Of a DNA stretch of 64,000 bases, positions 62,263 to 64,000 are shown piece by piece. The DNA comes from Anthocerotibacter panamensis C109 (GTDB lineage Bacteria > Cyanobacteriota > Cyanobacteriia > Gloeobacterales > Anthocerotibacteraceae). The notes beneath the pieces were generated by a model that was not told the DNA's origin, made no database searches, and saw nothing but the letters and a program-made list of their open reading frames with translations. The position numbers were made by a program, and so were the translations under genes. Where the stretch lies: the NCBI RefSeq assembly GCF_018389385.1, contig NZ_CP062698.1:1057501-1121500 (forward strand). The letters run 5' to 3'. The stretch's first letter is position 1. Each line of letters starts with the position of its first letter.

Positions 62263-62386
62263 GCTTGGTTACCCGCTCTTATCTCCAGGATAGCGGTCTG
62301 GGGTTCTTTCGGGGAGGATATGGTCGTCGCGAAACGTCCATCCTGCCCCTGATACGATAGAAAAAGAGCTACAGCAGGGAGGTACT

Positions 62387-62863
62387 TTGGATAAAGAACG
62401 CTTGAGCGCAGCGCTTGGCAAGATTCCGAGCGGGATCTTCATCGTCACCTGTGGCGCAGGGGAGCAGGCTTCAGGGATGCTGGCCTCTTGGGTGCAGCAA
62501 GCCGGATTTGAGCCCCCGGCACTATCGGTGGCTGTGCGCAAGGGCCGTGCTGTCGAGCCTTTGTTGGCGGAGGCGGGCCAGCCCTTTGCAGTGCATATTT
62601 TGACCAAAGCTATGGGCAAGACTGCCGGACATTTTGGCAAAGGCTTTGCTCCTACAGAGCCCGCCTTTGAGGGCATTCCCACCCGCATGGGAAAGCATGG
62701 CGTACCCATCTTGACCGAAGCCCTCGCCTACTTTGAGTGCCAAGTGCGGGGCCGGCTGGATGCCGGGGATCACTGGATCGTGGTGGGTGAAATCCTCGAA
62801 GGCGAGGTCTTAGCAGAGGGCGAGAGCTGGGTCCACACCCGCAAAAATGGCTTCACCTACTGA
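62387..62863 (+). CDS. Flavin reductase domain protein
   Basis: A 158-residue protein of the flavin-reductase-like FMN-binding family: ALGKIPSGIFIVTCGAG near the start, MLASWVQQAGFEPPALSVAV, FAVHILTKAMGKTAGHFG and a late GDHWIVVGEILEGE. In cyanobacteria this domain also ends the flavodiiron proteins, and this looks like a stand-alone version. It starts at TTG with GGAGGT 4 nt upstream. The electron acceptor is unknown. Confidence 0.87.
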   Translation: MDKERLSAALGKIPSGIFIVTCGAGEQASGMLASWVQQAGFEPPALSVAVRKGRAVEPLLAEAGQPFAVHILTKAMGKTAGHFGKGFAPTEPAFEGIPTRMGKHGVPILTEALAYFECQVRGRLDAGDHWIVVGEILEGEVLAEGESWVHTRKNGFTY

Positions 62864-62953
62864 TCAGTCCCGTGGCAATTGGGGCAGGTCGTCGGTGATC
62901 TGGTAGAATGGCCCCACACAAGCAACCCCCTGTAGCACCCCATGCTGGTCGTG

Positions 62954-64000
62954 TCATGTCACCGTACCCCTCAATTTCAACTCAGGGCGGTCCCAGGCAG
63001 TAGTTTTCATCACCGCATGGAGCACCGCCACAGCCTCCCACACGTCCCTAAAGCTCACGTAGAGCGGACAAAACCCAAAGCGGAGGATATCTGGTGCCCG
63101 GAAATCCCCGATCACCCCGCGCTGAATCAACGCCTGCGTAATCGGATAACCCTGGGCATGGCGAAAGGAAACCTGACTTCCCCGCTGGGTGGCTGCTCGG
63201 GGTGACGCGAGCGCAAAGCCCAACCCCAGATCTTCGATGAGCGCAATAAAAAAGTCGCCGAGGGCCATCGATTTCTGGCGAATAGCTTTCAGATCGGCTG
63301 CCAGCATCAGGTCTACACCACATTCGAGGGCAGCGAGGCTCAGGACCGGGGGCGTCCCACACTGGTGGCGGACCATTCCTGGAGCCGGTCGGTAGTCAGG
63401 GTCAAAGGCGAAGGGCTGAGCATGGCCCAACCAGCCGCTTAAGGGAGACTGGAATGCCTCTTGCAGCTCCTTAGCCACGAACAGAAAAGCCGGTGCACCC
63501 GGCCCCCCGTTCAGGTATTTGTAGCCGCAGCCGACCGCCAAATCCACCTGACAGCCCCCCAAATCCACCGGCAACGCTCCAGCACTGTGCGCCAAATCCC
63601 AGAGCACCAGCGCCCCCTGAGCATGGGCTTGGGCCGTGAGCGCTGCCATATCGTGGAGGTAGCCCGTCTTATAATTGACCTGGGTGAGCAGGAGGACCGC
63701 CGTGTCCTCGTTCAGCGCAGTCGGGAGATCTTCGGGTGTAACAGTCCGCAGTTCGTGGCGACCGCCCAAAAGTTCGATCAAGCCCTGGGCTATATAGAGG
63801 TCGGTCGGGAAATTCCCGGCCTCCGAGAGGATGACCCGGCGCTCAGGGCGCAACGTCAAAGCACCAGCCAAAAGCTTGAATAGATTGACCGACGTGGAGT
63901 CCGCCACCAGGACTTCCCCAGCTTGTGCCCCAATAAGCTGGGCGATCTTGTCCCCGACCCGTGTAGACAGGTCGATCCAGTGGTGGGTGTTCCAACTGCG
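62954..64000 (-). CDS. kynU: Kynureninase (5' end missing)
   Basis: PLP enzyme cleaving kynurenine to anthranilate, or 3-hydroxykynurenine to 3-hydroxyanthranilate. The gene runs off the right edge; the frame continues upstream of an internal GTG through RSWNTHHWIDLSTRVGDKIA, the typical N-terminal part of the family. Further signatures are VLVADSTSVNLFKLLAGAL, LVLWDLAHSAGALPVDLGG (PLP Asp) and GCGYKYLNGGPGAPAFLFV (Schiff-base Lys). The visible part is complete at the C-terminus. Its neighbours give no clue to tryptophan breakdown. Confidence 0.93.
   Translation of the reverse strand, partial: RSWNTHHWIDLSTRVGDKIAQLIGAQAGEVLVADSTSVNLFKLLAGALTLRPERRVILSEAGNFPTDLYIAQGLIELLGGRHELRTVTPEDLPTALNEDTAVLLLTQVNYKTGYLHDMAALTAQAHAQGALVLWDLAHSAGALPVDLGGCQVDLAVGCGYKYLNGGPGAPAFLFVAKELQEAFQSPLSGWLGHAQPFAFDPDYRPAPGMVRHQCGTPPVLSLAALECGVDLMLAADLKAIRQKSMALGDFFIALIEDLGLGFALASPRAATQRGSQVSFRHAQGYPITQALIQRGVIGDFRAPDILRFGFCPLYVSFRDVWEAVAVLHAVMKTTAWDRPELKLRGTVT

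Overview
This 64 kb window reads as chromosome of a cyanobacterium, most likely from the thylakoid-less Gloeobacter-type lineage. The cyanobacterial signs are a cytochrome cM-like protein, a BioU-type biotin enzyme, a split sucrose-phosphate synthase/phosphatase pair, a KhpA/S16/S21 cluster, groESL behind a CIRCE operator, a group 2 sigma factor, a zeta-carotene-desaturase-like FAD enzyme, TamB, and PEP-CTERM-type secreted proteins. I did not spot the HIP1 octamer (GCGATCGC) that litters many other cyanobacterial genomes. The lineage is an inference: no rRNA or thylakoid marker is present to settle it. No tRNA, rRNA or CRISPR array was found.

Layout. 1-4560: the start of a branched-chain amino-acid-type ABC ATPase, cytochrome cM, lpxB, an FKBP isomerase, what looks like a decayed eCIS-type cargo gene, and metG. 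4764-9575: a three-gene ABC-2 exporter operon, an APC amino-acid permease and queC. 9661-14736: bioU, a small partner ORF, and two tandem secreted proteins of one uncharacterised family. 14758-21114: a small membrane protein, an exported amidase, der, then sucrose-phosphate synthase and phosphatase behind a strong promoter with a 200-nt leader. 21158-27831: MscS channel, rpsU, khpA-rpsP (rpsP appears to start at AUC), an M48 protease, hemD, a porin-like secreted protein, gloA and a short avidin-like ORF. 28043-39831: cysC, an adaptor/permease/ATPase export operon, a mutarotase-like protein, a catalytically degenerate HAD protein, a TPR protein, an orphan ABC-2 permease, a processive GT2, a thioredoxin-like ferredoxin and groESL. 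40005-46461: an orphan gene pair, a carotenoid-type oxidoreductase, a fasciclin protein, a PD-(D/E)XK nuclease/XRE regulator pair, a group 2 sigma factor and a stalk-domain protein. 46585-58785: purH, tamB, a third member of the secreted family (with a TIG domain), an IS630-type element, and two proteins with PEP-CTERM-like tails. 58782-64000: an alpha/beta hydrolase, an acyltransferase, clpP-moeA, a flavin reductase and a truncated kynureninase gene.

Most genes are housekeeping. The envelope theme is strong: lipid A synthesis, TamB, several exporters, a processive glycosyltransferase, and many secreted or anchored proteins. The points most worth a second look are the nuclease/XRE pair, the AUC start of rpsP, the avidin-like ORF, the eCIS-cargo remnant, the three-member secreted family and the HAD pseudoenzyme.
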